Below, in pieces: positions 38,565 through 40,042 of a DNA stretch of 40,042 nucleotides (its first letter is position 1; every line of letters begins with the position of its first letter). This DNA comes from a virus. The notes beneath the pieces were generated by a model. That model saw only the letters and a program-made list of their open reading frames with translations, had not been told where the DNA came from and did not search any database. The stretch is from positions 1-40,042 of IMG/VR virus record IMGVR_UViG_3300028025_006607; one strand, 5' to 3'. The position numbers and the translations under genes were made by a program.

Positions 38565-40042
38565 TTAAGAGGTGTATTCTTTAAGGAATTTTTCAGCATA
38601 AGATATACGTTTATTAAGACTTTGGGCTATTTCAGCTGCATTTGGTCTTTCGAAACTATTTACAAATGAAGTAGCAGCATCAATTACTGTGGTTTGAGCT
38701 TTTAAATTGGCTAAAGCTTTAGATTCTGTACTTTGTAATTCAGACCAAGTAAATTCTAATTGGGTTTCTAAACTGATGTTTCCTCTAGATTCACCTCTAT
38801 TAGCTGCAAATTCAAATAGATTAGTTCTTCTTTGATTTCGCCATTGAGCTAAACCATATGCTCCAATTGGATTTACAATATTAAGTTCAAGACCAGACTC
38901 GGCAAAGAAATTACCTGCTATACCGGCAGCTTGTTCTTTTTCTAATTTTTTATTTACAAAGAATTGTATAATTTCAATTCCTCTTCTATTTTGTTCAGCT
39001 GTTGTTATAGCCTCTCTACCTGTTACTTGACTAGGACCTGTACTTGTTCCTGAAAATCTTCGGGATTTAACTTTAAGTGTATCACCAGGTTGGGATACAT
39101 CAGTAGGAGTCATAATTGTTTCTAATTCTGTAGTCCATATATTGTTTTCAACTTTATGGGCTAATTTAGAAATAACAAATAACATTGTTTCTGGGTAGTT
39201 AGAAGGGAGGTATGAAGTATCTACTTTAATACCATTAAGTAATTTAAGACCAGATAAACCATCTAGTGATAATCCTACACTAACAGGTATGAAACCCATA
39301 GTACCTGAACTTTTTTTCTGAGTGACGGCTGTTCGAGTTTCAATATACTGCATCAAAGTTGCTAATAAAGTAGTATATGATGAAACTTCAGCTTCATTTA
39401 AGAATGGTTTAGTTGGGGTTGGGTTATTTTGATCTGTTCCTATAGAACCTAAAAATCTTTCAAAATTAACTAAAGATTCTTTAAATTGGTTTTCAGGACT
39501 TGTAGTTTCAATATTAGTTACACCATTAGGATTATACCCAGTAGATGCAAATATTTCAGAATTGATTCTATCTTTTAAACCACGGTTTAAAGATGTAAAT
39601 GCTGTAGCATCTTCACCTACTATACCTCCTTGATTAGTAGCTCCAATAGATATGATTTGAGCAAATTTAGGATCAAGTTTAGATGTAAATCTAAAGTCTT
39701 TAATAAAACCAGCCTCACCTGTAGTTAAAGGATTATTATATCCGTATACTTGAAACACTGGGTCTGATAGTGTACTTCTTCTACCTAATGATTTTAAAAT
39801 AGCATTTCTATTAGGAAGAGTAGTTTCATCTATAATTTTAAGGGTATTAGTACTAGTGTCAATAAATGGTCTAAGAGTATTTATCCCACCTAAAGCTATT
39901 GAGATACCATTACAAAGTGTTTCTAATAATGTATAAATACTTGTTTGGTTTTTGGGATCTCCGTTATTACCAATGATGTTTAATAAATGATCAAAATTTA
40001 TATAAACATTCATTATTTTTCCTACTTGAATACCTTCTATAG
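38565..40042 (-). CDS. Tail/baseplate protein with C-terminal tail-lysozyme domain (5' end outside window)
   Basis: The frame is open to the right edge: codons before ATG 40013 read IEGIQVGKI with no stop, so the true start lies outside the window. The visible part (about 491 residues) has a beta-rich virion region. The end is a phage tail lysozyme domain: IIQFFVNKKLEKEQAAGIAG, NFFAESGLELNIVNPIGAYG, LAQWRNQRRTNLFEFA and SFVNSFERPNAAEIA. Such domains cut peptidoglycan during tail insertion. The Glu of FAESG is the likely catalytic residue. Confidence 0.82.
   Translation of the reverse strand, partial: IEGIQVGKIMNVYINFDHLLNIIGNNGDPKNQTSIYTLLETLCNGISIALGGINTLRPFIDTSTNTLKIIDETTLPNRNAILKSLGRRSTLSDPVFQVYGYNNPLTTGEAGFIKDFRFTSKLDPKFAQIISIGATNQGGIVGEDATAFTSLNRGLKDRINSEIFASTGYNPNGVTNIETTSPENQFKESLVNFERFLGSIGTDQNNPTPTKPFLNEAEVSSYTTLLATLMQYIETRTAVTQKKSSGTMGFIPVSVGLSLDGLSGLKLLNGIKVDTSYLPSNYPETMLFVISKLAHKVENNIWTTELETIMTPTDVSQPGDTLKVKSRRFSGTSTGPSQVTGREAITTAEQNRRGIEIIQFFVNKKLEKEQAAGIAGNFFAESGLELNIVNPIGAYGLAQWRNQRRTNLFEFAANRGESRGNISLETQLEFTWSELQSTESKALANLKAQTTVIDAATSFVNSFERPNAAEIAQSLNKRISYAEKFLKEYTS

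Overview
The window looks like part of a large, lytic, T4-like (tailed, myovirus-type) phage genome that infects a Bacteroidota host, probably a gliding, flavobacteria-like bacterium. The evidence is as follows. Every supported gene lies on the minus strand and coding is almost gap-free, with many ATGA stop/start overlaps. The replication genes are T4-type: split family-B polymerase, gp44/gp62 clamp loader, gp45 clamp, gp41 helicase, gp32, UvsX and a 5'-3' exonuclease. Starts lack obvious Shine-Dalgarno sequences, and six dispersed promoter-like elements fit the Bacteroidota form (TTTG, about 20 nt, TAnnTTT). Two phage proteins carry C-terminal sorting signals of the Bacteroidota-only type IX secretion system (T9SS). 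No tRNA, CRISPR array, integrase, transposase or origin was recognised, and no gap over 300 bases lacks a gene.

Layout by increasing coordinate (transcription runs right to left). 1-0.74 kb: glycosyltransferase, cut by the window edge. 0.75-10.7 kb: ribbon-helix-helix protein, RecB/Cas4-like nuclease, DUF1599 protein, clamp loader (gp62 and gp44), GroEL and GroES, sliding clamp, and a family-B DNA polymerase split into two genes with an Smr-domain gene and an 85-codon gene between them. 10.7-17.4 kb: nucleotide and DNA modification block, with a MazG-like hydrolase, FolE, a phosphoribosyltransferase, a SET protein, QueE, an HNH endonuclease, QueD, thioredoxin, QueC and a DpdA-like transglycosylase. 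Together FolE, QueD, QueE, QueC and DpdA would make preQ0 from GTP and put it into phage DNA in place of guanine. 17.4-21.5 kb: unknown genes, a coiled-coil membrane protein and a lysis cassette (holin-like protein, peptidoglycan-binding endolysin, small membrane proteins). 21.5-30.9 kb: an envelope and secretion block with a GEVED/dockerin-like secreted protein, a putative outer-membrane barrel protein, a CsgG-like lipoprotein, a cohesin/dockerin-like protein with a type A T9SS signal, a small secreted HExxH protein, and a type B T9SS protein wedged between nrdA and nrdB. 30.9-37.9 kb: nrdB, gp41 helicase, exonuclease, UvsX, gp32 and a second, family-A DNA polymerase. 37.9-40.0 kb: virion genes, ending in a tail protein with a tail-lysozyme domain, cut by the right edge.

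The most unusual element is the 21-31 kb block. The phage appears to send several of its own proteins through the Sec pathway and then the host T9SS to the cell surface, alongside a CsgG-like pore and a putative outer-membrane barrel. Cohesin-like and dockerin-like modules in these proteins suggest they could assemble into a complex outside the infected cell. Also notable are the split PolB with an Smr gene inside it, the second polymerase with a non-canonical catalytic motif, non-canonical metal sites in QueC, QueD and QueE, a phage groES-groEL pair, and a repeated promoter motif. Function statements rest on reading motifs by eye; no database search was run.
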